Below are positions 1 to 11,771 of a stretch of 64,000 nucleotides of DNA, one piece after another; position 1 is the first letter of the stretch; each line of letters starts with the position of its first letter. The position numbers and the translations under genes were made by a program. Origin of the DNA: Tubiluchus corallicola (lineage: Eukaryota; Priapulida; Priapulimorpha; Priapulimorphida; Tubiluchidae); contig JAQGDQ010000111.1 in assembly GCA_030141605.1 (NCBI GenBank), positions 394,001 to 458,000 of the forward strand, written 5' to 3'. Under the pieces are notes generated by a model. The model saw nothing but the letters and a program-made list of their open reading frames with translations, was not told the origin of the DNA and did no database searches.

Positions 1-3000
1 ACAAACAAATGGTATATGCAGTATGATAGAAACACGCTTAGAAGAAACATCAGTAACATTTGTATCATGCGCTCAAACTTATTATTTTCCTGAGAAATTT
101 AATGTTTTACCTGGACAGAAAATTCTGCTTAAAATGTTACCAAATATTAAATTAGCCATATTTTCTGTACTTCAGGGTTTTGAAAGGACCCGAACTTAAG
201 CAGCAATTTTCTTCTTGTAGTTGAATCAATTAATTCATCAGTTGAATAAACTGCAGCTGAATAATTAACTGTTACTAGCCAAACCCTACAAAAGAATTTT
301 GTGCCTTAAGACCCACAATAGCCCACACCACATCACCCATGGATACTACACCACACATCCCATAACAATGCAAAGACAACGGCCACGCTCCAAATAGGGT
401 GCAACACTGGGGTGGGTGTCGAAAAAACTTCGAAATACATAGTTCACGTTTTTTCTAGTGGACATCTCTCATCTAGTAGAAGGTTTCTTCCTGTTGCAAT
501 TTTGCACAAAGCTTGGATGGATTGGTTTTGGAAAATGCCTTTTATAGGAGGGCCAGGCCTCCAGTGAAATCTAAGTAGCTCTTCTAACACACTGATAAAC
601 AGGCTATACAGCCATTATCAGTACTACACCTTTTTCTCTATCTTTAAAAAATAAGAAGTACAATTTTTGCGAAAAACGAGCAAAATGGCCCGCAGGTCCT
701 CCAGTCACCCGAAAATAAGTCTCCAAGAGACCACACTAGCTAGACACCTTTTGTCTGATATATAGATCGCCGTAAATGGCACAGTTATTGTATTGAACCT
801 GTAGCACAGTGGATACATAATCATACATAAATATATACATATATGTTATGTAATATATAGCTACACAAACATATACACATAATATTTTTATGTTACATAT
901 TATAAAGAAGAAATATGAAACGTATGCATGTACGTATACTGATGTATACTGGTTGTGTAGAATATACATGCCACTACATGCTACAGAATTAATTTTGGCT
1001 GGAGTTGGCCACTAAGAATAAATGGAGAAGAATATTGTTCTGTAGATAATAGGCATATTGACTGTCATCCGCCATGCAATCAATTAATTAAGAGCTATAT
1101 GTGTGCTTGCAAACCAAAATCGTTTATAAGCTGGCATAACTAAAACTACGTTATGATGTTTCAATCAAAGTAGAATGCACCAAAATTTGGCCAAATGTCA
1201 ATTTTTGTTTTTTTCAAAAACAAATGCTAAAAAATATATTAGACTTTTCTATTCTAGCATCAAAATATCAAAAAAATGTTCAAAAAAATACTAAAATTAT
1301 CTAATTTTATAACTCCATACCCACTTTTCTAGCTAGAAACTAGTAATGCAATTGTAAAAATATTGTATTTCAAACACCAATTGTAGCTCATGGAAGCAGT
1401 CATTTTACTTCAGGTTCTTTTTTGTTGCCAAACCCAGATCTTCGTCAGGAAGAGCCTTCTATTTAAACATACCTGCAATGCAAAGTACATAGCAATCAAA
1501 ATTTGTGCGTTTGTTGTTTTGTGGAAATGCGAAAAAACAATGGCTAATTTTAGCAGCGATTTTCTCAATGTTATGTTTTTCAGCACGTAGCGTGCACTCA
1601 GCTTCAATGAGAATTATCTAAGCTTAACAAGTAAGAAACACAGAGATGAACTTGGTATCAAAATGATCCTCATAAAATGGAGATTCAGGATACGTGAATA
1701 ACTAGAAAAGCTTAATTGTTGACTTACGGACGATTTTCTATGCAAGTACACATACAGCAAGCCGCCCCTGGCAAAATATGCACACTCCAAATGACCAAAT
1801 TTAATGCTAAAGAAGCCTACTAACTCTATTCTTGATATTTGAATTACAATAGCAAATACTCCATTGTGTACTTTATTAATAACGTCTTTCAATCGTTGGC
1901 TGTTTAACCACTTCAACGGTTAGAAACCAAAAATTCACAAATTGGCAATTTTTCTAGTAAAGCATGATAACAACTTGTTGTTGCCAATGACGGTAATCTT
2001 TTATGACGGCGAGTAGCTGCTGAGATTTAAAGTGAATGATTCTCTACTGTTGCGAAGCCTACAATTGCACAATAAACGTGCACGTACCGCACTAGGTATC
2101 CCACAGAAATAATGAACTGCTAATCGGCTATAAATATAAGCTTAAGCTGTTAAACATTGCTGACGTGTGCATAAACATTTTTATTAATCTCCTTGCCCTG
2201 CGTCAGCATCATTAAAAGAAAAATTATAGACTCATCCATAAGGACTTTACAGTCAAAACTTTGCCAAAAAGCAACCAAACTTTGTGGGTCACAGTCAAAA
2301 ACTTGAGACATTAAAACTTTTAATTAGACATTGTTGCATTAAATAGTTTAAGCCACTGTGGTAAAATTTTTTAAATAAATCAAATCAATGCAATTGAACA
2401 GAGAATTAAGTCATGATTGATTTTGAATCAATTTTAGTTGTATAACACTTTTTCTTTTTGCCAAGGCTATTTCACATTTTCATAAGTAAAAGACTGCCTC
2501 CTCAGCTTAGTATATCAGCTATTACATAACACACCATAATTATTACAGCTCGTCTGTTGTAAAACATTGCCAGTCACATTAATTTGTTCAGTTCTTTTCC
2601 TTGTTCATCAAAAGAGAGGATTCTAGAAACTTCAAGCAAATTGAAAATAAATCACTAACCAAAGATTACAGCAAGTTAGCAATTTTTCTTTTGTTATTTA
2701 CAGAAGAAATGCGTGTTGATACCGATTACCAACAGCTATCTGTGGAGCAAAATGACTTGCAAATAAAAATGGATTAACAAAATGTATAAAGGAACCGAAA
2801 TCTTGTTCACAGCTTACACCAAGTATGAAAAGTACAATTATAACAATTTACAAGAACTTTTAGGAATATTTTTTAATATTTGATACCATAGTAAAATAGT
2901 TGTAGTATAGTTAACCAATCAAATAGTATCCCTAAATAAAAACTAAAATGAAGACAAAAATTTCACTTGATCAGTTAAACAAAAAAGTTACTTTCTTTTG

Positions 3001-4137
3001 GCCAAATGTGAACTGTCCAACATGTCAGCATGTTGATCAGTTGTACATCCATGTAAAGTAAAGCCTTTATTGTTATTATTATTATCATCACTATTATTAT
3101 TACTATTCCTATTGTTACTACATTATTATGAATAGTTGTTCTATGAGGTCTATGGACCAGGATCATAACAAATTATTTTCATAATAGCAGTATTGCTATA
3201 GTCCAGAAAGTTTGTACATGTACCAGTAAAAAGAAAAAATACAAAACTAAAATAAGCTTTAAAACAAAAGACGAGTTCCAGTAAAAAAAAGAAAAATAAA
3301 AATATTTACACTAAGCAATTATGAACAAGAATCCTAGCACAAAATCTTAGTCAAAAATAACCAGGTAAATAAATTATATAGCTTAATGCATGATATGATT
3401 TAAACCTATAAATTCACCAAGATGTTTAAATCCAAGAAAAAACACTTAAAAGAACAGCATAATAGTTATATCCAATTAGAGTTTCACTGCACGATGCACA
3501 ATCCATAATATGTGATGCAAATTGACTGTTTTACGTCTCCATAAATGCTACGCACATTAACACGGCTAAAGATGTTCTTTCCGCCAGTTTTCACTGCTTC
3601 CATAATAATTTTTAAGAGCCAGTCTATTGTCGAAATTTAATCACAAATTTAATCGAGACAAAATCATCCCAAATAGTAGCATCAGCTTACTGTTGCATTA
3701 TATCGAAAAAAGAACAGGTTTTGCGTGCATCTTTATTGAGAACAGCGATTGTTGCAACAGCAAGAACACTATAAAGCATGTCACTCACTGAACATGATCA
3801 CCAAAAACTGAAAGACTTGGCAAAAAAAGTGCTAAAACCACCTAGATAATGTCGGCTTCTGGTCTCTGCATTGCTGCATAATCCGTATCGTATTTGGATA
3901 ACAGCGATCACTTTCCAGGAATACTGATCACTCATTATGCATTATGTACACATGAAAACATTTCCACGTACTTGAACACAAACTGAAGTACATGGAGTCC
4001 TAACTTTACTCTATGCAAGTTAAGAAACAGGTTAGCCACGCAAGCAGAGCTATAGAGCCAATCGAAACAGTAATGTTGTACACTAAGAACTTATGATAAT
4101 TCTCACATAGAACGTCAAACATTGCAAATTGAGCAAC
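1..4137. other. No gene recognised (5' flank)
   Basis: AT-rich sequence with no open frame that looks like a protein. A degenerate TTA/ATT microsatellite lies near 3068-3130. A short near-palindrome with GGAGG and CCTCC arms sits near 548-561. A possible AATAAA polyadenylation signal for the zinc-finger gene reads on the minus strand at 3732-3737. I see nothing else I can support. Confidence 0.5.
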
Positions 4138-5247
4138 TCAGGTCACTTTAGTATTTTGTGATTCTTGCAGAGATCGGGAACAGGACTTTTCATGTAGCAA
4201 ACAGGTATCGAATAACGTAAAAGGTTTTTGACAATACCTGCAGTTGAACAACTTCACACCTGAATGAATTCTCATATGTCGACTTAGGTCACCCGCTTGC
4301 GCGTATCTCTTCTGACATGCCATACACTGATAAGGTTTTTCATGAGTATGACTCCGCATATGCCGTTTCAGGTCGGACGACTGCAAAAATGATTTACTGC
4401 ATACCTGACACTTATATGGTTTGAACCCTGTGTGAATTTGCTCGTGGCGTCTATGCCGATACAAAGACGGAAATGGTTTTTGGCACCAACGGCAAAGGTA
4501 GAAAGGTTCGAGTTTACCTGTCGCGTTAATAGATTTTAGATGACCTATTTTCTGTTTATCAGCTGATCTTTTAACCTTGGATTGCTGCTTGCTTTTGCAG
4601 TTAGTAATGGCTTCTATTGGCTGAGCCTGATAAACGAAAGAAGATGTCATACCTGATACGGGTAAATCTAAAAGTCGTTCAGAACTGCTGACAGATGGCA
4701 ATTCTGAAGAATCATCATTTGCTAAAGAATTCGACATGCCATTACCAGGAAGATACGTGACAAAAGAGTTACGGAACTGAAATTCATCACCGTTCTTAGA
4801 TTTGGAGGAATTTTTGCTGCAGAAATCATTTGCACCGCCATTGCACACCTCACTGTGCAATAAGTTTGTACAGTTATGTTTAGACACACTGCTGTCCTCA
4901 GACTTAAGCTCACTCAATCTTTCATTACCAACAGACAAAGAATGTGGGTCAAGGTGGTTATGCTTCTCCTCAAACACCAAAGTTCCACTTTCTTTACCAA
5001 TTGTTATGCCCTTTGGTAAAAAATCCTGCATGGAGTTGCTGTTCGACTCAGTTACACACAAAACATTGCCAGCATTAAGCACCGATCTTTGTTCAGTGAC
5101 TTCAGTGCACTGGCCAGAATTAAGCAATATTTTACAGTGCCAAGTACGTGAGTGAGCAAAGAACACCTCTTCAGTCATGAAACATTCAGAGCAAGAGGTA
5201 CACTTGAAGTAGACAGCAGATTCTGTTTCTGCACTGTATTCTTCCAT
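4138..5247 (-). CDS. C2H2 zinc-finger protein
   Basis: Predicted 369-residue nuclear DNA-binding protein. Five C2H2-like fingers are visible. One degenerate finger lies near the N terminus (about residues 14-38, C-x2-C, then H-x4-H). Three canonical fingers follow in tandem from about residue 249, with TGxKPY-like linkers (HTGFKPYKC, HTHEKPYQC). A last finger ends H-x4-C instead of H-x3-H. The middle of about 200 residues is Ser/Asn-rich and probably disordered. The chosen start is the ATG of MEEY at 5247. Just upstream, a pyrimidine-rich run ending in TTTAG looks like a 3' splice site, so a 5' UTR or extra coding exon may lie upstream. Target genes are unknown, and no orthologue can be named from the fingers alone. 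Confidence 0.85.
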   Translation of the reverse strand: MEEYSAETESAVYFKCTSCSECFMTEEVFFAHSRTWHCKILLNSGQCTEVTEQRSVLNAGNVLCVTESNSNSMQDFLPKGITIGKESGTLVFEEKHNHLDPHSLSVGNERLSELKSEDSSVSKHNCTNLLHSEVCNGGANDFCSKNSSKSKNGDEFQFRNSFVTYLPGNGMSNSLANDDSSELPSVSSSERLLDLPVSGMTSSFVYQAQPIEAITNCKSKQQSKVKRSADKQKIGHLKSINATGKLEPFYLCRWCQKPFPSLYRHRRHEQIHTGFKPYKCQVCSKSFLQSSDLKRHMRSHTHEKPYQCMACQKRYAQAGDLSRHMRIHSGVKLFNCRYCQKPFTLFDTCLLHEKSCSRSLQESQNTKVT

Positions 5248-5262
5248 CTGAAGTTTAACACT
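5248..5262 (-). promoter_or_regulatory. Likely 3' splice acceptor upstream of zinc-finger ATG
   Basis: On the minus strand a T-rich tract ends TTCTTTTGTTTAG about 15 nt before the MEEY start codon. This matches a polypyrimidine tract plus AG. It implies an upstream, probably untranslated exon that I could not locate. Confidence 0.5.
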
Positions 5263-5623
5263 AAACAAAAGAATAAAAAATAAAGCATCATAGTAGGTAC
5301 TAGATGTTTTTATAAAACAATGCGTTTGTTGATTTTTTAGGTTACTTGCTTGTGAATAACTCCAAAGAGTCGTTCATTTTGCGGTGATGTAGTTCTCGTA
5401 TTCATTCATTAACATAGAACTTTGCCATTTACTCTTTGTGAGGCAAACAATGCATACTAAATTTCCATCAAAACTTGGACCCATGGCAACCATTGATGCA
5501 TTTCTATAGTCTGTTTATAGCTAAATTATTACTATTACTTCTGCCATGTCTTCTTGGTTGTCATTCCCTAGAGTGTGGGCACTAGGCATTCGTTTTTGGA
5601 AAAATTTAATTCCATGTGAGATA

Positions 5624-6604
5624 CAGTGGCGTCGTGCTATAGCCCCCCCAATTGTTTAGAAAATGTCAAAATGGCAAACGGTAAGCAAATTTATTTCCGA
5701 CTTTTTGACACACAATAGCGGGCCAGCACTCCATAAATGCGAACAGTATGAGCGTTTCGGTACAGTAGCCCAATAATATTTTTTATCATTAAAGTTTGTC
5801 GCGGAGTTAAATTATTCTGACTGTTAATACATGCCTGACCAGATGTGTTTACCTGAAAGTCAGTATGTAGTTAATTTGTTTGCATGTAATCTATTCAGGA
5901 GGCAGGCAGGAACAGTTAACAAAGCAGCTCGTTGAGTAGCATTAGCGTCTTTGCACAAAAGACTGTTAGTTAACAAAACGGCTCAGTTAGCACTCGAGCT
6001 TCATTCAGCAGTGTGTTATAATAGAGAATAAGTGAAATAATAGAGCAAAAACAATGCAAACATTGAAGTCATGTTGAGCTAGCCTAGTACCAGAGAGTCA
6101 GTTTGTCCAGCTAGCCTAGTACCAGAGAGTCACTTTTTACACTTTAACCTCTTTGCTTTATCTTGGTGTAATACCTGTCATTGCTTTCTACTATACCCCT
6201 ATAGTCATCCTGTAACGTATTCATGTTATGTTGTTGGCTTTGACTGTGTTGCTGAATCATTTAAAAATAACGTTTGTTGTTTGTTCAACATCTTCATCTT
6301 GCCTCGAAAAAAAAAGTTTAGTAATTATTAAAAATATTAAGTTAAAGGTACATATGTTTTCGTAGTCGTCTTTTCGCCGAATCTTTGGATTCCTGGCAGC
6401 TAATAAATACTTAATTAAAATTTAATTTAATTTTTAATTTTAATTAAGTTTCCGTTGCTGTAGCCAGTTGGGAATAAATAAATCGTTTTTCTTGCACGCA
6501 AAATACTGTGTGGGAATTCAAAATTATACGTTTTTTAAACGGTTAAGTTCCGCCATTATATACAGTCGGGCCCCGCTAATTTTTTTTGGTGCACGACGCC
6601 CCTG
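5624..6604. mobile_element. Non-autonomous hAT element, copy A
   Basis: The left end reads CAGTGGCGTCGTGC and the right end, reverse-complemented, CAGGGGCGTCGTGC, so the 14-nt termini differ at one base. It is flanked by an exact 8-bp target-site duplication GTGAGATA (5616-5623 and 6605-6612), the size expected for hAT transposition. The interior has no long ORF. It includes a tandem duplication of a unit containing CTAGCCTAGTACCAGAGAGT near 6079-6132. Confidence 0.88.
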
Positions 6605-6612
6605 GTGAGATA

Positions 6613-8546
6613 TGACCGATTTTTTGATGGTCAAGTATTGTCTCAATGAGAAAAATTCTTTGAGCACATGATGTCGATAATGGACAATACTGCGTTCAAA
6701 GATGACTGCAATAATTTAATGAGTTTGACAGGGCAAAGCTAAATAGGAGATGACCAGAACGGTGTCTATATATATAGATACCAAAATTACCGTGTACCAA
6801 AAATTCTCAGCAGCAAATTTTCCTTGTACCAAAATTGCTTACATTCACGAAACATACCATTACTACAGAACAGATAAAGTTTCGCTAATTAAGAAACAAT
6901 AATTTAGGTACATTCAACAGGTTAAACGACAGTAAGTTAATATTAAAAACGTATTTAGCTTTCAGCATATGTACAGTTGCATTCTACATCCAGCTGAGCA
7001 GGAACCACCGTTGAATGCTTGCTTCCAGCTTGCAATTAGCCAAACTGTATTATGAAAAACAACACCAGTCTGATAAACATGCACTGAAAATAATATAAAG
7101 TGATTTCTCCCCATGACGCAATCGCATGTACGACAACGCATATGCAATGCCAGACATCTGGTAAATGTAAATTACAGCAGTGGACATAATTATGTCTAGC
7201 TAAGTCTACTTATTATTTTAATTTTAACTCACTGTAGAACTCGTTTGTGTTCTCCGAATTTATCTCTCTTGTGCTAACTTACGGGTATGTAGCGTACGAA
7301 TTAACTTAATTTTGTGAGTGCAACTCAGAAGTCACGCGAGCAACTGATAAATGCAAAACGTGCAAAATTTAAAAACAAAAACATCAACCGCTCACTGCCG
7401 CTGCGATTGTAGTGTATACTGTAGTCCATACCCTTTCGCTAGCAAGACCAGTATTCTTTCAGCTGTTGTATTTTAACAGTTTTATTGCACGTGGTCAACG
7501 AACACAACAGCGCATTTCCAGGTACGATAAATTTTGATTCAACGATTGATAAATCATTACAATCTTAATATAAAAATTATTATTAATGACATTGCACACC
7601 CACAATTAATTATATTTTGATACCAAACTTGAAAGACGAGAAATGTGAAAAAGTTTAACTAAAATAAAAAAATAGTGTCAGATGTTTGGGCAGGGGTGCA
7701 ATTTCAGTGGTGTCCACAGGCGTTATTTTTCTATTTCCCTGCCCGGTATTGAGTTGACGCATTTAAAACGAATAAATTTCGCACTTGCTTATTTTGAATT
7801 TTGTACGACAATGTCCTACTTATTGAGCCATTACTTCCACAGAATATGACAGCAGAAATATGATAGTGAAAATCCTCCCTCGGGTATGCTCAGTGTTGAT
7901 CAATATTGCATAATGCCTGTTATAAAAACTACTGCAGCTACTACAAAAGCATTTGCATTAATTATAATTAAAAAGCTTGTGTAGTAATAAGTAACAAGTT
8001 AACTGTACAAAAGTATCTACTGTCCAGAGTTTTGGCTTAGAAAATTTGAAAATCTGGTATCACGAGCACCAAGGCTATAATTGTGTTTTAATTATTCAGT
8101 TCAATAACGAAACAGTGAAGTACAACTATATACAGGTAAAAGCAATGAAAAAACAAACATTCTTTACTGTGAAGCAACTTACCAAACATATATAGTCAGC
8201 CATTTCTGATACACATTTGACAACTGCCTACTGTCCTTAAGGATACAAAGTATTTGAGAAATGAGTTACATTAAAAGTGCTTCCTCTCTATTTAGTTTTG
8301 CTAGCAATGATAATCTCTTGTGGTAAATGCTGCCAAATTCATTTATTTAAGAAGTTAATTAAGAGAACTTTTTTCAGGCCTGACATCACATTTAACAGGC
8401 TGCAATTGTCAATCAAATGATGTCAAATCAAATGAAATTGACGCAGCTACACAGCCTAGCCACAGCTAAGACTGTTCCAGCATTACTATGCCACACAGCT
8501 TCTGTCTTACTGAGCATTTCTTCAGGTTATCCAGTTTTTCATAGTT
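6613..8546. other. Intergenic, no gene supported
   Basis: AT-rich region between the first hAT and the EGF gene on the minus strand. A 61-residue open frame at 6962-7147 (-) has a Cys-rich end and an internal splice-acceptor-like TTTTCAG, but no domain is recognisable. A possible AATAAA for the EGF gene reads on the minus strand at 8342-8347. Confidence 0.4.
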
Positions 8547-9419
8547 TTAGGATTCATCTATTTCTTCTATGTGCTTTACTAAATTATCTAAATCAGCTAC
8601 GACAGCTTCTACGTGAGAACACTTAACACGACATGTCTGCTCATTGTGCTGTACAGGAACTTCTTCTACTACCTCAGCTGTAGCCTTTTGTCTGGCATAC
8701 AATCTGTATGCTATAATAGTAACTATACAAATGACACCTATCAAAATAAACAGCACTTTAGCATAACCAAACTTTAGGGGTCCATTCGAAGGTGAATAAC
8801 AGACACTTCCACAAACATCAAACAGACAGCATTTTTCTTCTAAAGGACACTGATGGTCTCTCTCACAATTATTTTTTGGACAGTCTTCAATGTTCACTAC
8901 TGATTGACCATTGCAAGCTCCTTCTTTAACACCACAGTCAGTCCCAACATAACTTACTGGGCAAGTACAACTATAAACATTTCGACCATTGATACAAGTC
9001 CCATTATTCAAGCAGGGAGTAGACAAACATTCATCAATGTCCAACCTGCAATTTGTACCTGTAAATCCCGGTGAACATATACACGAGTAGGAACTCAAAT
9101 TTTGAACGACACAAGTTCCTTCATATTCACATGGGTTGGGATCGCATGGCTGATGTTGCAATTCCATTATCTCAAGCTTCCTTTCACAATTGACTCCTTC
9201 AAATTCTTCTAGACAGACACATCTGTATGCATTGAATTCAACAATACAACTGCCACCATTTCTGCATGGATTTGGTATGCACAATGATCTAGTCTTTTGA
9301 TTACTATTAATATCCAGTGGCAGGGATAGATTTTTAGAAACTGCAGACATTGCTATAACAGTTAACACCATTTTGGCAATAGCCTTTACTGTACGACAGC
9401 ACATTGCCAAGTTTGGCAT
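8547..9419 (-). CDS. EGF(x3)-WAP single-pass membrane protein
   Basis: Predicted 290-residue type I membrane protein encoded without introns. The start is the ATG at 9419, because it gives a plausible signal peptide (hydrophobic MVLTVIAMSAV). The open frame extends further upstream but contains no earlier ATG. Three EGF repeats follow (CxPNPCxNGGxC types). The third begins DIDEC and the fourth-last cysteine block contains NG-T-C, as in calcium-binding EGFs. Next comes a WAP four-disulfide-like domain (DCP, DHQCP, EKCC, CGxVC), one membrane helix (FGYAKVLFILIGVICIVTII) and a tail of about 55 acidic residues. WAP domains in other proteins often inhibit proteases or kill microbes, but that role is only inference here. 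It is a divergent paralogue of the gene at 13200-14462. Function unknown. Confidence 0.85.
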   Translation of the reverse strand: MPNLAMCCRTVKAIAKMVLTVIAMSAVSKNLSLPLDINSNQKTRSLCIPNPCRNGGSCIVEFNAYRCVCLEEFEGVNCERKLEIMELQHQPCDPNPCEYEGTCVVQNLSSYSCICSPGFTGTNCRLDIDECLSTPCLNNGTCINGRNVYSCTCPVSYVGTDCGVKEGACNGQSVVNIEDCPKNNCERDHQCPLEEKCCLFDVCGSVCYSPSNGPLKFGYAKVLFILIGVICIVTIIAYRLYARQKATAEVVEEVPVQHNEQTCRVKCSHVEAVVADLDNLVKHIEEIDES

Positions 9420-9616
9420 AGAAGAACTACACTTACTGTACAGTTCATAATTTAAGCTTTTTAGATCATGTTGTTTGAATGAACCAGCTAAACATGGTAC
9501 AGCAAAAAGGTAACCAGTTGAAGAATTGACTCCAAGAATACTTAATATCAAAATACAAATATACAAACATGATAGGCCTATTGCAATTAATGCGAAATGC
9601 CTTTGCTTATGTGACA
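9420..9616 (-). other. Open frame upstream of the EGF-WAP start
   Basis: The EGF-WAP frame stays open to 9617 and encodes a second hydrophobic stretch, but it lacks an ATG and is preceded by an in-frame TAA. It may be 5' UTR, or an exon reached from an unseen upstream exon (a TTTAG acceptor-like site lies inside it). If translated, the protein would have an extra N-terminal hydrophobic segment. Confidence 0.35.
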
Positions 9617-10314
9617 ATATAATGTTGAGTTAATGGTGCTGGTGGTACTTTCTCCTAGTGTGTAAAATCTGCTTCGATCTTGCTGTAAGTCTTCAATGTT
9701 CTGGCAAATTCTGTCGATTTACAATCAGTGTGTAAGCCAAAAACGAAATCCTAAAGAAGAACAAAAAGTTTAAAGTATGGTATTTAGCTGCACTACAACT
9801 GAAGAAAGAAATTTTTGATACTAAGTGTTATAAGTTTGCACCTTATATATTTAAAAATTGAAATATGACATGTCTTCAGTTCACCAGCAGAATTTTAACA
9901 TTCCAATCCAATAATAATGCAAAAGTTACAGGGAAAGTATGAAATCAGGTATTCTATAGAATGACTAGGCATTTTATAGAGTGCCAAAACAAACCAGGTA
10001 AAGTGTAGAAAACAGCTCTTTCTACATTTTTCCTAGGCATTATACATAGAATGCAAAAGTCTTTCTAGGCAAAGTGTGTAATGCTTAGATTTCAAGTACG
10101 CTTTTCCCAGGCATTTTATAAAATGTCTAATAAATTTTAGTTAATTTAAAAATATAAGAAATGTTCAATTGTTCTGACATAATTTTCTTAGGCATTTTAT
10201 ATTGCAAATTTTATTTTAGGGAACATTTGAAATTGAACCAAGTGATGTTTTCAATGCACTTGCAAATTTAATTGTGATCGTGAATCGTTGGGTGGCTTTT
10301 TCTCATGTCCTGAA

Positions 10315-10327
10315 TTAGAGAGAGAGA

Positions 10328-10367
<40 letters not shown>

Positions 10368-10384
10368 GAGACAGAGAGAAAGAG
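10315..10384. repeat. (GA)n microsatellite
   Basis: About 70 bases of AG/GA repeats with a few interruptions (GGG, ACAG, GAAAG). Confidence 0.95.
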
Positions 10385-10904
10385 ATGCAAGCCATGTGGT
10401 CTGCTGTGCAGGTTATAATTTGTAAAATACTTTTCATTAAAATTCATCTAATTTTGATCTATTGCAAAAAAATATGTTCTGTGCAAACCAAATTTCCCTT
10501 ATTATCCTTCTTCCATGTTCTTCCATGACAACATCAGTCATAGCATGGTTTTCTTCGCAAGCTCTAAGCCTCGCATTTAAGAAGATTTTTAGGAAAACTG
10601 GTAATGAATTTGTGCATGGCACTAAGAATGTTTGTATGCACATGCAAAGAAACTTTTGAAGGGGCCTTGACTTGAAAAGCTTGCTTAGTTTAGTACATTG
10701 ACCAAGCCAATTTATACATTCCATGCAATGCCTATGTAATGTACAAAATAGCCAGGAGAAGCTAAATTCAATGAAATATGTTCATTTTACATTTTGTCAA
10801 AGTCATTTTATGCATTGAATGTAATTCCTAGCTATTATACAAAATGCCTAGGGAAAGAGTCACAGCAGAAATATTTATTTCACACTTTTCCCAAAATGCA
10901 TAGG

Positions 10905-11703
10905 CAGGCTGCATAAGATTATGGATATCCATAAAATAAGACCAAAAATCCATAAAATAAGAAATGCATAAAATAAAAAAAATATTTATTTTTTGTGATT
11001 TTTTGTACAAAGTAACGAGTTGTAAGCATTGGCAACACTGAAAACGAACGTTAGAAATCAAGACCCAAGCGCCGAGATTGAGAGCAGCGGGCTGGACACC
11101 ACAAGACATCGAAAATATTGAAACAGAGCATAAGGATTTGGTGCGGCTGTACAGAGATTATCCCTCTGTTCAAGTGGCTGTGGATGCGCGAAATTCGAGC
11201 TTTGATGATTCTTGGAAGGAGCTTATCAAACGAAAAACGTTTCCTACTTTAATTACATTTGCCGGAGGCCTGACCACAGTCTTCGGGAACACGGCAACGA
11301 TCGAGGCCGATTTTGCGCGTGTCAAGGCAATCAAAACTGAATACAGGCATTGGATCGGAAACTTCAGCCTAGAGGGCATTCTGCATTCGTACCAAACAGA
11401 CGAATTATTTGAACTGAAGTGATGAATAGCAAGGCATTGTCTCGTAAAATTTGATTAAATTTGAAGTGATATGAAACCGATAAAATTAAAACGAAACCGA
11501 TAAAATTAAAACTAAGTCCTGCATGTTTAAAAACACGTTTCAAGCACTCCAGTTTTTACTTTTTAATTGATTTCCTCCTGGGCATCTCGTTCCAGATATA
11601 GGCTATTTCTTATTTTATTGATAGCCATAAAATAAAATTTCAAAAATCCACAAAATAAGCTATTTTATTTATTTTATACATATCCATAATCTTATGCACC
11701 CTG
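10905..11703. mobile_element. hAT element, copy B, with transposase remnant
   Basis: The termini are CAGGCTGCATAAGATTATGG (left) and CAGGGTGCATAAGATTATGG (right, reverse complement), with one mismatch in 20. An exact 8-bp target duplication TGCATAGG lies at 10897-10904 and 11704-11711. Subterminal copies of ATCCATAAAATAAG repeat in inverted orientation. The inside encodes a transposase C-terminal remnant on the plus strand. The total of 799 bp is far too short for an autonomous hAT, so this is an internally deleted copy. Confidence 0.93.
11078..11422 (+). pseudogene. hAT transposase C-terminal fragment
   Basis: A 114-codon open frame lies entirely inside hAT copy B. Its end contains FAGGLTTVFGNTATIEADF and then FSLEGILHSYQ. 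This resembles the C-terminal dimerisation region of hAT-like transposases, where NTAT-E-DF and FSLEGIL blocks are typical. It has no ATG at the frame start and lacks the catalytic DDE part. It is a relic of the element's own transposase, not a host gene. Confidence 0.7.
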
Positions 11704-11771
11704 TGCATAGGTGTTATATGAAATGCCTAGGAATCTTATAAAAAGTCTGAATTTTATACATTGCCTGTAAC

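Larger units (their letters stand above)
9950..11770. repeat. Field of degenerate palindromic units, TAGGCATTTTATA / TATAAAATGCCTA
   Basis: At least eight imperfect copies of TAGGCATTTTATA, or its complement with AAAATGCCTA, occur near 9952, 9965, 10034, 10066, 10109, 10189, 10733, 10832 and 11712. Many pair as hairpins with TATA-like centres. Spacing is irregular. A hAT element (10905-11703) lies inside one unit. The unit is not in any coding frame. Confidence 0.6.

Noticed and set aside
1614-1916. 100-residue frame (-)
   Set aside because: No domain, no supporting splice or promoter signals; hydrophobic composition is typical of AT-rich noncoding DNA.
6962-7147. Cys-rich 61-residue frame (-)
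   Set aside because: No signal peptide or recognised pattern; a splice-acceptor-like site interrupts it.
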